Positions 24,656 to 33,206 of a stretch of DNA of 34,913 nt are shown piece by piece. Numbering within the stretch: position 1 is the first letter of the stretch; each line of letters starts with the position of its first letter. The notes under the pieces were generated by a model. That model ran no database searches. It was given only the letters and a program-made list of their open reading frames with translations, and was not told the DNA's origin. A program made the position numbers and the translations under genes. Location: positions 1 to 34,913 of the forward strand of contig CASDVE010000028.1 of assembly GCA_949284175.1 (NCBI GenBank), read 5' to 3'. Source of the DNA: an uncultured Eubacteriales bacterium. Its GTDB lineage: Bacteria > Bacillota > Clostridia > Lachnospirales > Lachnospiraceae.

Positions 24656-24688
24656 AATCGCTCCTCCAACTCTTTCTTTTTAAAAAGA

Positions 24689-24723
24689 GGGTGTCACATT
24701 TTCTTTCTCTTCTTGTGACACCC
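24689..24723 (-). terminator. Terminator after the membrane-anchored GH3 gene
   Basis: On the minus strand GGGTGTCACA pairs with TGTGACACCC around a 15-base loop and is followed by TCTTTTT. It lies between the permuted GH3 gene and the GtrA gene, so the downstream pair depends on read-through or a separate promoter. Confidence 0.85.
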
Positions 24724-24731
24724 CATATTTG

Positions 24732-24818
24732 CGTGGAAGGCATAAGTCAAGCGGAAATGCTTGCATTTCTACTTGACGCCGCCCACGAACGTGAGAAGTT
24801 CGCAAAGCGTGCTTCTCA
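24732..24818. repeat. Dispersed palindromic repeat, copy A
   Basis: Two adjoining structures fill the space after the permuted GH3 gene. The first is a long interrupted palindrome (24732-24787) whose arms pair as CGTGG/CCACG, GGC/GCC, GTCAAG/CTTGAC and GAAATGC/GCATTTC around a two-base loop. The second is a hairpin TGAGAAG/CTTCTCA (24792-24818) with inner pair CGC/GCG. Bases 24733-24758 are identical over 26 nt to the reverse complement of 31279-31304, and the hairpin matches 31313-31339 in 25 of 27 positions. No coding potential or transposase is attached. Confidence 0.85.
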
Positions 24819-24843
24819 TCGTTTTTATAACATATTCTCCCTT

Positions 24844-27720
24844 TTATCTTTCTTCTTTTAATCGCTTTTGAAAACGTCTGATCGCAATAACCTCAAGAGT
24901 AACAATTCCTGCTACGATTAATACATCCACCGCAATCGCTACGATTTTCCATGTTGGCATACCAGCATTTAAATTTTCTTCCTCATATGCCCGACTATTT
25001 ACAACCGTATACATAATATTTTTACACGCTGTTTTCATAGCTTTAATACTTGTTGCACTTTTTGTATCTTTTACATGGTTTGTTTCTGTATCATAAGCAA
25101 CTAACATAGCATCTGTACCATTTCGAATGGCTTGATCCGCATTCATATAACCATATACACCAAAGTAGTCTGTTAATACAAATCCTTCAAATCCCCATTC
25201 ATCACGAAGAACCGTATTACAAAGAGCATCGGAAGCTCCAGCCCATTGTGTTCCAATATAATTGAAGGAAGACATCACAGCCTTTGCGTTACCTTCTTTT
25301 ACGCTTAATTCAAATGGTTTTAAATAGATTTCACGAATTGCCTGTTCATTTGACCAAGTACACAGCATACCTGTTCTATTTGTTTCCTGATCATTTAAAG
25401 CAAAATGTTTGATATAAGCATAGACTCCATGAATTTCTGCTCCCTTAATTGCCTTTGTTGCAATCTTTCCTGATAAAAGTCCATCTTCTGAATAGTATTC
25501 AAAGTTACGTCCAGCAAAAGCAGAACGATGAATATTCATAGCTGGTGCATACCATCCGGATACTCCCATTTCATCCGCCATTTGTCCAATACTTTCCCCA
25601 AATTCTTGTGCGATTTCTTCATTCCATGTAGAAGCAATCATAACCGCAGATGGGAAGCCAATAGAACCGGTTTTTGTGAAGTTATTATTAATGGAGGCTG
25701 GCCCATCACAGTCGATAGTATTAATTTTTCCAACTGATTTTGCAGTAGATGTTTGATACCCTCCAATGGCAATCATACTATCCATATCCTTAATTGTAAG
25801 TTGATCAAGAAGGGCATCCCATTTTGGATCATCATATGCTACGCCTCTTAATTCTGCAAGTTCCATTCCATTTTTCGCCTCAATCACTGGCATCTCATCA
25901 GATGACTCATTGTAGTCTTCTGGATTATAGTTGCTATTATTGATAAAAGTTGCTTTTTTATCCTCTGGCATTGTAACGTTTGTAGGTGCAAATGTTGCCT
26001 CTTCATAGTTTGCAAAGCCATCTTTACGAGATAAATATGTAACATCTCCATTGGCATCATCAAATTCATTGGTCACCGCTATTTTATCCGTAGAACGAAG
26101 GTTATTTTCATCGTATACAATAGTTTCTGGAATTGTATATGTCTTTTCATCAATCACAGTATGGGAATCTTTATTGATGCTAATGATATAATCTCCCTTT
26201 TCTAACACATATGCCTTTTCCATTTTATAATCATAGGATGCCATATCTTCTTCTGTAAAACGAATCGTTATTGTTTGAGATTCTCCTGGCTCTATCCGAT
26301 CTGTCTTATCAAATGCTACTAGGTTTGCTGTTGCTTTTTCAATCCCACCGTTGGTATAAGGTGGATTATAATAAACTTCTATAACATCTTTTCCTGCTAC
26401 ATCCCCAGTATTTGTAACTGTCACATCAAATTCAATCATTCCATCTTTTTGTGTGATTTCACCCATTGTTTGAGTAAATGTAGTATAGGATAATCCATAC
26501 CCAAAAGGATATATCACCTGATCTTCATACTTTATGAGCCCTTCTTTTGCGGCTGTTTCATAAAAACGATACCCAACATAAATACCTTCTACATAATTGA
26601 TAAAGGATGGAGTCGCTTCTGGTGAAAAGTCTGTTCCTTCTACTCTAAATTCATCCATATTATCGTATAAAAAGTTTCCAAAGTTATTCCAAGTTGGAGT
26701 TTTTGTTAAATCTTTTACAAAAGTATCACTTGTTTTAGCTGATGGATTCACAGAACCATTGAGAATTTCACCTAATGCCTCAAAGCCATTTTGCCCTGTT
26801 CCTGGACACCAAAGAGCCCCTTTAATCTGAGGATATTCATCGATAAAACCAAGTTCCATCGCATTTGCACCATTATAAACAACTACTACATTATCGAAAT
26901 TAGAGCAAACTAATTCCAACATATCTTGTTCTGTTTTGTTCAATTGTAAATAATGTTCTCCAACCTCAAAATCCTTATATTCCTTTGTATTATCTGTATA
27001 TGTCACCTTACTTACATCCGTAGGAATATCAGCACCTTCTCCTCCTACACGTGTAATAACCACCAAAGCTGTATCAGAAAAGTTCTTTGCATTTGCTATC
27101 ATTTCGTCTGTATAACGATCCTTTGGTGGCTCCGGCAATGTCCAATCCTGTGAAAACATTCCCACTTCCGGTCTATCGGCTCTATACTCTGTATAAAAAT
27201 CAGAAAGTTCTGTATTTAACTGAAATCCTCCATTTTCTAATCCTTGTAATAAGGATACCATTTCATAGGCATCAGAAAGAGAACCAGAGCCCGTACCACC
27301 ATAGCAAGGATTGATCGATCCCCATCCGAATACATTGAGATTTTTTTGATTGTTTAATGGTAAAAAGTTTTCTTCATTTTTTAATAAAACAATTCCTTCC
27401 TCTGCAATTACCTTACAAAGCTCTGCTGCTGCATTTGAAGTTTCTTCTTGAATCGTTCCTTTTCCAGTTGCAAGTGTAATTAAACTTGACATTGGAATAA
27501 AGCAAATCGTATTAACTGTTATGACAAAGGCAAGTAAAATAGCAATTCCAGCCTGTGAACGAACAAATTTTCTCTTTGGCATTGAAAGTTTTTTACAGGC
27601 AATGAGAACAATCACCCCTAACAATAAGACAATACCAAAGAAAATTAAATATGGCTTACAAGAATTTAGTATATTCCATACATCATCCATATTAATTTGT
27701 AACATTTCTTTCTCCTCCAT
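24844..27720 (-). CDS. Membrane-anchored glycoside hydrolase family 3 protein with permuted domain order
   Basis: The 958-residue protein has two N-terminal membrane segments (about 22-42 and 57-83), then the GH3 alpha/beta sandwich that normally comes second (EEGIVLLKNEENFLPL, near 107-121), then a fibronectin-III-like region with YPFGYGLSYTTF before it, then the TIM barrel normally found first. The barrel carries FAGRNFEYYSEDG, YIKHFALND and nucleophile Asp851 in FVLTDYFG. A third membrane segment (about 924-947) and a basic tail close the protein. The inverted order is known in some Ruminococcus and Butyrivibrio beta-glucosidases; anchoring at both ends is striking. With two segments at the N-terminus the catalytic side depends on topology, but the basic C-terminal tail suggests an external enzyme. 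Substrate unknown. Confidence 0.93.
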   Translation of the reverse strand: MEEKEMLQINMDDVWNILNSCKPYLIFFGIVLLLGVIVLIACKKLSMPKRKFVRSQAGIAILLAFVITVNTICFIPMSSLITLATGKGTIQEETSNAAAELCKVIAEEGIVLLKNEENFLPLNNQKNLNVFGWGSINPCYGGTGSGSLSDAYEMVSLLQGLENGGFQLNTELSDFYTEYRADRPEVGMFSQDWTLPEPPKDRYTDEMIANAKNFSDTALVVITRVGGEGADIPTDVSKVTYTDNTKEYKDFEVGEHYLQLNKTEQDMLELVCSNFDNVVVVYNGANAMELGFIDEYPQIKGALWCPGTGQNGFEALGEILNGSVNPSAKTSDTFVKDLTKTPTWNNFGNFLYDNMDEFRVEGTDFSPEATPSFINYVEGIYVGYRFYETAAKEGLIKYEDQVIYPFGYGLSYTTFTQTMGEITQKDGMIEFDVTVTNTGDVAGKDVIEVYYNPPYTNGGIEKATANLVAFDKTDRIEPGESQTITIRFTEEDMASYDYKMEKAYVLEKGDYIISINKDSHTVIDEKTYTIPETIVYDENNLRSTDKIAVTNEFDDANGDVTYLSRKDGFANYEEATFAPTNVTMPEDKKATFINNSNYNPEDYNESSDEMPVIEAKNGMELAELRGVAYDDPKWDALLDQLTIKDMDSMIAIGGYQTSTAKSVGKINTIDCDGPASINNNFTKTGSIGFPSAVMIASTWNEEIAQEFGESIGQMADEMGVSGWYAPAMNIHRSAFAGRNFEYYSEDGLLSGKIATKAIKGAEIHGVYAYIKHFALNDQETNRTGMLCTWSNEQAIREIYLKPFELSVKEGNAKAVMSSFNYIGTQWAGASDALCNTVLRDEWGFEGFVLTDYFGVYGYMNADQAIRNGTDAMLVAYDTETNHVKDTKSATSIKAMKTACKNIMYTVVNSRAYEEENLNAGMPTWKIVAIAVDVLIVAGIVTLEVIAIRRFQKRLKEER

Positions 27721-27782
27721 TCATTCATCTTCATTTAAAACAGGCCCGTTCTTATAATCACCACTTTATCATAAAATATAAA

Positions 27783-27812
27783 ATTTTATTGTTTTTTTGC
27801 ATAAGTTGTCAA
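27783..27812 (-). promoter_or_regulatory. Promoter of the permuted GH3 gene
   Basis: On the minus strand TTGACA (27807-27812) and TAAAAT (27783-27788) are 18 bases apart, giving a leader of about 55 bases. No cre box was recognised. Confidence 0.65.
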
Positions 27813-27860
27813 TTTTCATACATAACTGACAGTGGAACATTTATCATTTCTTGGATATAT

Positions 27861-27912
27861 AAAAAAGATGTGTGAAAAGTCTAGTTTCCTCTCCTTTTCA
27901 CACATCTTTTTC
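27861..27912. terminator. DUF1846 terminator
   Basis: AAAAAAGATGTGTGAAAAG (27861-27879) pairs with CTTTTCACACATCTTTTTC around a 14-base loop. It lies 20 bases past the DUF1846 stop on the minus strand and has T-runs on both strands. Confidence 0.92.
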
Positions 27913-27933
27913 TATCAAAATTTTTATATTATT

Positions 27934-29418
27934 TTAGTTATAGAATAAGTTCTCAGATGCGTACTCTGGATCACAAGTCACATCAATTCCTAATTTCTTT
28001 AATGTCTGTTCATCGCTTCGGTTGAGCATAACAGTAGAGTGAGCCTGTGCTCCCTTTAACTGAGAAAGCCCTTCAACAGCAGTCTGAGCCATTGGGTTTG
28101 TAACCGCACAAATACTGAGTGCGATTAAAATTTCATTGGCATTTAAAGGAATCATCTTGCTATCCAAGTGACGCTCTTTTAAATCACAAATAGTATTTAA
28201 AATAGATGGAGCTAATAAAAGCTGACTATCTGGAATATTCGCAAGATATTTTGACGCATTTAAAATCATTGCGGCACAAGCATCCATCAAATCAGAACGC
28301 TTTCCTGTTACGATCTTTCCATCATCAAGCTGTAATGCAACAACTGCTGTCACATCTTTTTCTTCTGCACACTTTCTAGCCACTGGCACAACCTGACGTT
28401 CATCATGACGAAGTCCCATTTCTTCCATAATCACCTTCATGCGATTGACAACTTCTTCATCACATTGTCCCTTTTTAAAATCACATAACGTTGAAAAATA
28501 GCGGCGAATAATCTCTGCTTTTGACGCCTCTCTTATTACTTCATCATCCACGATTCCAAAACCAACTCGGTTAACACCCATATCCGTTGGTGACTGATAC
28601 ACAGATTCTTTTCCTGTAATCTTTTCAATAATTCTCTTCACAACTGGGAACATTTCAAGATCTCGATTATAATTAACCGCTACTTCACCATATTTATCAA
28701 AATGGAAATAATCCAGCATATTCACATCCTTTAAATCTACGGTTGCTGCTTCATATGCCACATTTAATGGATGTTTTAGAGGTACATTCCAAACTGGGAA
28801 TGTTTCAAACTTAGAGTAACCTGCCTGTTTTCCATGTTGAAATTCATGATATAACTGATTTAAACAAGTTGCTAACTTTCCACTTCCCGGTCCCGGTGCT
28901 GTTACAACGACAATTGGTTTTGTTGTTTCAATATAAGCATTTCTTCCATATCCTGCATCACTTACGATCATATCCACATCGGCTGGGTATCCTGGAATCG
29001 CCTCATGAGTATAGACTTTGATATCACGACGTTCCAATTTTTGACGAAATACTTCCGCTGCTGGTTGACCATTGTAACGGGTAATTACAACGCTATTTAC
29101 AGATAATCCATATCTTCTTAAATCATCAATAAGACGAAGAACATCCATATCATATGTGATACCGAAATCGCCTCGAATCTTATTTCTTTCAATATCCCCT
29201 GCGTAAACGCAAATAATAATTTCTGCTTCATCCTTTAGTTTTTGAAGGAGTTTAATCTTAGCATCTTCATCAAAACCTGGTAAAACTCTCTTGGCGTGTT
29301 TATCTCCAATTAATTTGCCACCAAATTCTAAATAGAGCTTATCATAGTCGTTCACACGCTCTAAAATATACTTAGATTGTTCTTCAATATACTTTTTGGG
29401 ATCAAAACCTGTTTTCAC
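27934..29418 (-). CDS. DUF1846 family protein
   Basis: This is a soluble 494-residue protein of a conserved family common in Firmicutes and Bacteroidetes whose biochemical role is not established. It has a nucleotide-binding look: an [22 protein letters not shown] segment near 69-90 and a P-loop-like APGPGSGK at 174-181 followed by [11 protein letters not shown]. Later blocks include [17 protein letters not shown] and the C-terminal [27 protein letters not shown]. It is monocistronic, with a promoter at 29486-29514 and its own terminator. Full length for the family. Confidence 0.92.
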   Translation of the reverse strand: MKTGFDPKKYIEEQSKYILERVNDYDKLYLEFGGKLIGDKHAKRVLPGFDEDAKIKLLQKLKDEAEIIICVYAGDIERNKIRGDFGITYDMDVLRLIDDLRRYGLSVNSVVITRYNGQPAAEVFRQKLERRDIKVYTHEAIPGYPADVDMIVSDAGYGRNAYIETTKPIVVVTAPGPGSGKLATCLNQLYHEFQHGKQAGYSKFETFPVWNVPLKHPLNVAYEAATVDLKDVNMLDYFHFDKYGEVAVNYNRDLEMFPVVKRIIEKITGKESVYQSPTDMGVNRVGFGIVDDEVIREASKAEIIRRYFSTLCDFKKGQCDEEVVNRMKVIMEEMGLRHDERQVVPVARKCAEEKDVTAVVALQLDDGKIVTGKRSDLMDACAAMILNASKYLANIPDSQLLLAPSILNTICDLKERHLDSKMIPLNANEILIALSICAVTNPMAQTAVEGLSQLKGAQAHSTVMLNRSDEQTLKKLGIDVTCDPEYASENLFYN

Positions 29419-29485
29419 AATAGTACCTCTTTTCTCTCATATTTCTTTTATTATATGGTTTCTTTTTCTGTGCATCAAAAACAAT

Positions 29486-29514
29486 AGTATAGCATAAACC
29501 CTTTTCAATGACTA
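29486..29514 (-). promoter_or_regulatory. DUF1846 promoter
   Basis: On the minus strand TAGTCA (29509-29514, four of six consensus bases) and TATACT (29486-29491) are 17 bases apart. Confidence 0.55.
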
Positions 29515-29588
29515 GACCTTGTTTTTAAAATTTTTTTTATTCTATATATTGTGTTCATTCTTCTATTAATAATGAGAATTACTCTCTG

Positions 29589-30251
29589 TTAAGATTCTTC
29601 TTGAAGCCATGGAATCACTTGGAACAAAGTATCAAACCTTGCATCCACCATCTCTTCTATCTCCTTTGTAGCTGGAATCAAATCGGGAATCATAATCACT
29701 TTGCATCCAGCCCTTTTTCCCGCCATAATTCCATTTTTGGAGTCCTCTAATACAAGACAATGAACCGGTTCTTTTTTTACTTCTTTTGCTGCTCTTAAAA
29801 AGATATCTGGCTCTGGCTTTCCTTTTTGCACCATATCTCCACAAACAAGGGCATCAAAGTATTCTTCTGTCTTTGTTTGCTGTAATAACTTTATGGCTCT
29901 TTCTCTTGGTGTTGAAGTAGCAAGGGCTATGGCGTAACGCTCTTTCTTTAAATAGATAAGCAATTCCTTTAACCCTGTCTTGCACTCCACTCCTTTTTCA
30001 AATTCCTTTTCTACGAATTGTTGACGCACGTTGATAATCTCTTCATAACTCATATCTGGATGATATAACCGTTCAAACAATTGTCGACTATCTGCTCGTA
30101 TCATTCCTCGGCTTGGAATTAAAAATTCGTCCCCAATTGGAATATTTAATAACTCGCCTGTTCTTTTCCAAGCATCCATATAGATTTTTTCTGTATCAAA
30201 CATCAAACCATCCATATCAAATAAAACTGCTTGTATTTTTCTTTGCTCCAT
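29589..30251 (-). CDS. HAD superfamily hydrolase, beta-phosphoglucomutase-like
   Basis: This 220-residue phosphatase or phosphomutase of subfamily IA has the nucleophile motif FDMDGLMFDTE (Asp12, general acid Asp14), an alpha-helical cap of the type in beta-phosphoglucomutase, motif II ATSTPRE, motif III lysine in KGKPEPDIFL and motif IV LEDSKNGIMAGKRAG. The substrate could be a sugar phosphate but cannot be fixed. The ATG at 30251 follows GGGAG and gives a normal N-terminus; an in-frame ATG at 30311 would run into the preceding gene. It lies 25 bases after the CPBP gene and is probably co-transcribed with it. Confidence 0.9.
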   Translation of the reverse strand: MEQRKIQAVLFDMDGLMFDTEKIYMDAWKRTGELLNIPIGDEFLIPSRGMIRADSRQLFERLYHPDMSYEEIINVRQQFVEKEFEKGVECKTGLKELLIYLKKERYAIALATSTPRERAIKLLQQTKTEEYFDALVCGDMVQKGKPEPDIFLRAAKEVKKEPVHCLVLEDSKNGIMAGKRAGCKVIMIPDLIPATKEIEEMVDARFDTLFQVIPWLQEES

Positions 30252-30276
30252 ATATTCTCTCCCTACCTTTCTCCTG

Positions 30277-31227
30277 TTATATTCTACTTCCAATCTCTGT
30301 GAGAACAGCAACTAGAAAACAAAGCATGGTGGCAACCGTTAAATGCCAGCTCCACAATCTTGTTTCTTCTTTTGTCCCTGTCCCACTTCCTTGTAACTTC
30401 TCTTTCAAGATTTGATCTCTGCCATTTATTTTTGTAATTAAAAAAACAAGTAGGCAAAAAAATAGAAAAGAAATGATAGCTGGAATGAAATACGCTCCAA
30501 CAACTGCCCATGTCATCTGTGTATATTCTGTCATTTCCATCCCTGCTTGTCCCATATCAAATAAGGATTCTATCTTACTTACTAAAAATGCCATGACTAC
30601 GGAATTGCCATTGATCATAAAATGCAAAATCATACCAGATAAAATAGAATCTGTCGCTTCCACAACAACTGCAAATAAAAGTCCAATGACAAAAGCATAA
30701 GAAAACTGATTAAAATTCATGTGCATGATTCCAAATAAAAAAGCACTAAGAAGAACTCCTTTTTTCCAGCTTTTACTCATATAAACAGTTCCAATCACTC
30801 CACGATACACACTTTCTTCTACAAACGCAGGAACAACTGCCATAGCAAACAGAGAAAAAAGAAATCCCATCCTACCAAGCTCCAACATCTCATTTTGCAC
30901 TAGATTTGTTGTAAACATCATGCTTATAGCATTAATAAAAGAAACCATTGGTAAAATGACAATCCCCATAATGAAAAGCAGAAAAATAATCAGTGGAGAA
31001 AGTAAACGAAAACGTGTACAGTTCAAAAAATTCAGTTTATTTTTCCCCATATAAAGCAACATGATAACCAACATCAATAATTCAGGCAATAGCATTGAAA
31101 ACTTCTCTATCCACTCCATCTTTATGGGTAGCCCTGATAAAGGCAAAATTCCCCATGCTAAACTTACTATGATAAATGCAAGCATCAATATCATAAAGAA
31201 GCGATTTGTCTTTCGAATTTCATTCAT
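30277..31227 (-). CDS. CPBP family intramembrane glutamic endopeptidase
   Basis: This 316-residue protein has about eight hydrophobic segments and the Abi/CAAX-protease (Rce1-type) motifs: EESVYRG with Glu137, Glu138 and Arg142, FGIMH with His169, and a later HFMINGNSVV. Bacterial members process or modify membrane peptides and are often linked to bacteriocin self-immunity, but no bacteriocin gene is near. It heads a likely two-gene unit with the HAD hydrolase. Its upstream space holds copy B of the dispersed repeat, and no clear promoter could be assigned. Confidence 0.9.
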   Translation of the reverse strand: MNEIRKTNRFFMILMLAFIIVSLAWGILPLSGLPIKMEWIEKFSMLLPELLMLVIMLLYMGKNKLNFLNCTRFRLLSPLIIFLLFIMGIVILPMVSFINAISMMFTTNLVQNEMLELGRMGFLFSLFAMAVVPAFVEESVYRGVIGTVYMSKSWKKGVLLSAFLFGIMHMNFNQFSYAFVIGLLFAVVVEATDSILSGMILHFMINGNSVVMAFLVSKIESLFDMGQAGMEMTEYTQMTWAVVGAYFIPAIISFLFFCLLVFLITKINGRDQILKEKLQGSGTGTKEETRLWSWHLTVATMLCFLVAVLTEIGSRI

Positions 31228-31278
31228 CCCTTTTGTTCTCTCTTTCTTTTATTTTTATATCTTGGGGTTAATGGAAGT

Positions 31279-31339
31279 ATTTCCGCTTGACTTATGCCTT
31301 CCACACAAAGAATGAGAAGCACCCTTTGCCAACTTCTCA
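31279..31339. repeat. Dispersed palindromic repeat, copy B
   Basis: This partial copy contains the 26-nt core (31279-31304) in inverse orientation to copy A and the hairpin TGAGAAG/CTTCTCA (31313-31339). The right arm of the long palindrome is missing and the two modules are in the opposite order from copy A. The inner CGC/GCG pair of copy A reads CCC/GCC here and no longer pairs. Confidence 0.8.
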
Positions 31340-31396
31340 CATTAGCAGACAATCGAATTGTTGTCACATAGCTCCTTATCTTTACGTAAAAGTAAG

Positions 31397-31431
31397 AAAA
31401 CCGACTAAATCAGCATTCAGTCGGTTTTTTT
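31397..31431. terminator. Terminator after the methyltransferase gene
   Basis: AAAACCGACT (31397-31406) pairs with AGTCGGTTTTTTT around a 12-base loop, immediately downstream of the methyltransferase stop on the minus strand. The stronger T-run is on the plus strand, but a TTTTCTTACTTTT tract follows on the minus strand. Confidence 0.75.
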
Positions 31432-31432
31432 A

Positions 31433-32029
31433 TCAATCTTTTATCTCAACCTTTTTTGCAAGTACATTCATCCAAGTTGCTTCACGATGATCTTTTCGAA
31501 CATCTTGTGATTGCCATATATCAAGAATTTCAAATCCATCCACTTGTGCGAAAAGCTCTTTTAAATCACTTCTTTGATAATCAGTGAAATAACGTTCATT
31601 TCGGTATCCTTCAAAATCCCCTTTTTTGACAGAAAGATAGAGAATCCCATCCATTTCCAATGCCTGTCGTATTTTTCGTAAAACCGAAGGCATTTTTGAG
31701 GATTCCACATGAACTAAAGACGCACACGCCCAGATTCCTTCAAAAACTTCATCAAAATCCAGTTCATCAAACTTCATGTGAAGAACTTCTAACCCAGTAT
31801 GAATTTCTGCTAAGGCACACATCTCCTCAGAACCGTCAAGTGCTGTTACATCATATCCTCGTTCCAGCATTTCACGACTATCACGTCCAGAACCACAGCC
31901 TAAATCTAATACTGCTCCTCCTTCTGGTACCAATTCTAAAAACCTATCAAGTGCTTGTGTCATATCAAGGTTAACTGTTGTTTCAAAATACATATTTGCG
32001 TACTTATTATAATAATCTATCGAGTCCAA
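31433..32029 (-). CDS. Class I SAM-dependent methyltransferase
   Basis: The 198-residue protein has the Rossmann methyltransferase motif I AVLDLGCGSGRDSR (about 39-52), an acidic residue after the second strand (TALDGSEEM) and motif IV-like GIWACASLVHVE. The pattern is close to TehB- or UbiE-like small-molecule methyltransferases; the substrate is unknown. The start codon is TTG at 32029, supported by AAGGGGG about 10 bases upstream; no ATG is suitably placed. It is transcribed alone, with an extended -10 promoter at 32154-32162. Confidence 0.9.
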   Translation of the reverse strand: MDSIDYYNKYANMYFETTVNLDMTQALDRFLELVPEGGAVLDLGCGSGRDSREMLERGYDVTALDGSEEMCALAEIHTGLEVLHMKFDELDFDEVFEGIWACASLVHVESSKMPSVLRKIRQALEMDGILYLSVKKGDFEGYRNERYFTDYQRSDLKELFAQVDGFEILDIWQSQDVRKDHREATWMNVLAKKVEIKD

Positions 32030-32153
32030 TTGATTAGTGCCCCCTTTTCTATTTGGCTCTGTTTATAATTGCTTACTTCTTGTTTATTTGCTCATGGGTA
32101 TAGTCCATGATCCTATTGCATTGACCAAATACGTTACTTGGCTCATTGCTCTC

Positions 32154-32162
32154 ATTATATCA
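32154..32162 (-). promoter_or_regulatory. Methyltransferase promoter (extended -10)
   Basis: TGATATAAT on the minus strand is an extended -10 with a weak -35. A second candidate, TTGTAA-N16-TACAAT, lies upstream near 32260-32290. The 277 bases between cvfB and the methyltransferase otherwise hold no convincing gene. Confidence 0.5.
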
Positions 32163-32306
32163 TGAATTTGTGATTTTTGCGACCACATTCTTTTCGACAG
32201 AATGACATACTCTCTTCTACTTAAATTTTTATTCGAAAAATCTTTTATAACCAGTATTGTACCATATTGCCACAGAATTACAATTGGTTTTCCTAAAAAT
32301 AGACAA

Positions 32307-33143
32307 TTATTTTTTTTGAATCCCATTTTCCTCTATGGTAATGATACCTTTTTTCAATAAATGTCCAATGGCACGTTTAAAAGATGCTTTACTTAGCCCA
32401 AATTCTCTCTTGATTTCTTCTGGCTCGCTCTTATCATTAAATGGAAGAAATCCCCCTTCTTCTTCCAATAACTCTTCAATCATTTGACTATCGATTTCTA
32501 ACTGCATATATGCCTTTTCACGGATGCTTAAATCAATCTTACCGTCTTCTCTCACACGAATTACCCTTGCTTCTATCACATCTCCTACTTTTAAAGGACG
32601 AAATAACTCTTTTTCTGGTACTAATCCATGATACTGATTATCAACTGCAACAAAAGCTCCAATTCCTTCTTTTTTTCCATATACGATTCCAGTTACTTTA
32701 TCATCTTTCTTATAATCGCTATCAGATGTTAATCTATCATACACCTTCATTGTCGCACATAATCTTTTACTTTTATCAATATATAAAGAAACAAGATAAC
32801 TCTTTCCCACTTCCACCTTACCAACTTGTTCTTTAAAAGGTAAAAAGAGATCTTTATCCAGTCCCCAGTCTAAAAACGCACCGATTTTAGCTGTTTCCTT
32901 CACCTTTAAAACAGCCAATTCATCTAAACAAATGGCCGGCTCTTTTGTTGTGGCAATAATTCTATCCTCTGAATCCTTATAAATGAAGACCTCAATTTCA
33001 TCCCCTTTTTTTGTCCCTGTTGGAACTTGCTTTTTAGGAAGTAAAATGGTATTTTTTGTTTCCATCTTACTTTCTCCAAGATAAACTCCAAAATCAGTTT
33101 CTTTTACTACATATAATATTTGTTTTTCTCCTAAACGAATCAT
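32307..33143 (-). CDS. cvfB: CvfB-like S1 RNA-binding protein
   Basis: This 278-residue cytoplasmic protein consists of tandem S1-like OB folds and a C-terminal winged helix (FGLSKASFKRAIGHLLKKGIITIEENG). The third S1 domain is the clearest: GLVPEKELFRPLKVGDVIEARVIRVREDGKIDLSIRE. The architecture is that of Staphylococcus CvfB (YitL family), an RNA-binding protein that affects virulence factor expression. The start has GAAAGGAAA upstream. It lies 63 bases after the thioesterase gene and is likely in the same transcript. Confidence 0.92.
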   Translation of the reverse strand: MIRLGEKQILYVVKETDFGVYLGESKMETKNTILLPKKQVPTGTKKGDEIEVFIYKDSEDRIIATTKEPAICLDELAVLKVKETAKIGAFLDWGLDKDLFLPFKEQVGKVEVGKSYLVSLYIDKSKRLCATMKVYDRLTSDSDYKKDDKVTGIVYGKKEGIGAFVAVDNQYHGLVPEKELFRPLKVGDVIEARVIRVREDGKIDLSIREKAYMQLEIDSQMIEELLEEEGGFLPFNDKSEPEEIKREFGLSKASFKRAIGHLLKKGIITIEENGIQKK

Positions 33144-33206
33144 AATGTTTCCTTTCTATTTCTTTCCCTTGTTTCTTTTTCTCTTATAAATATTAGCTCT
33201 TTTTTT

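Noticed and set aside
29632..29844. 70-codon minus-strand frame within the HAD gene
   Set aside because: Same-strand out-of-frame shadow; the HAD frame carries all catalytic motifs without interruption.
32084..32326. Open frame of 80 codons on the minus strand between cvfB and the methyltransferase
   Set aside because: No Shine-Dalgarno, composition unlike neighbours, overlaps the end of cvfB and covers the promoter elements of the methyltransferase.
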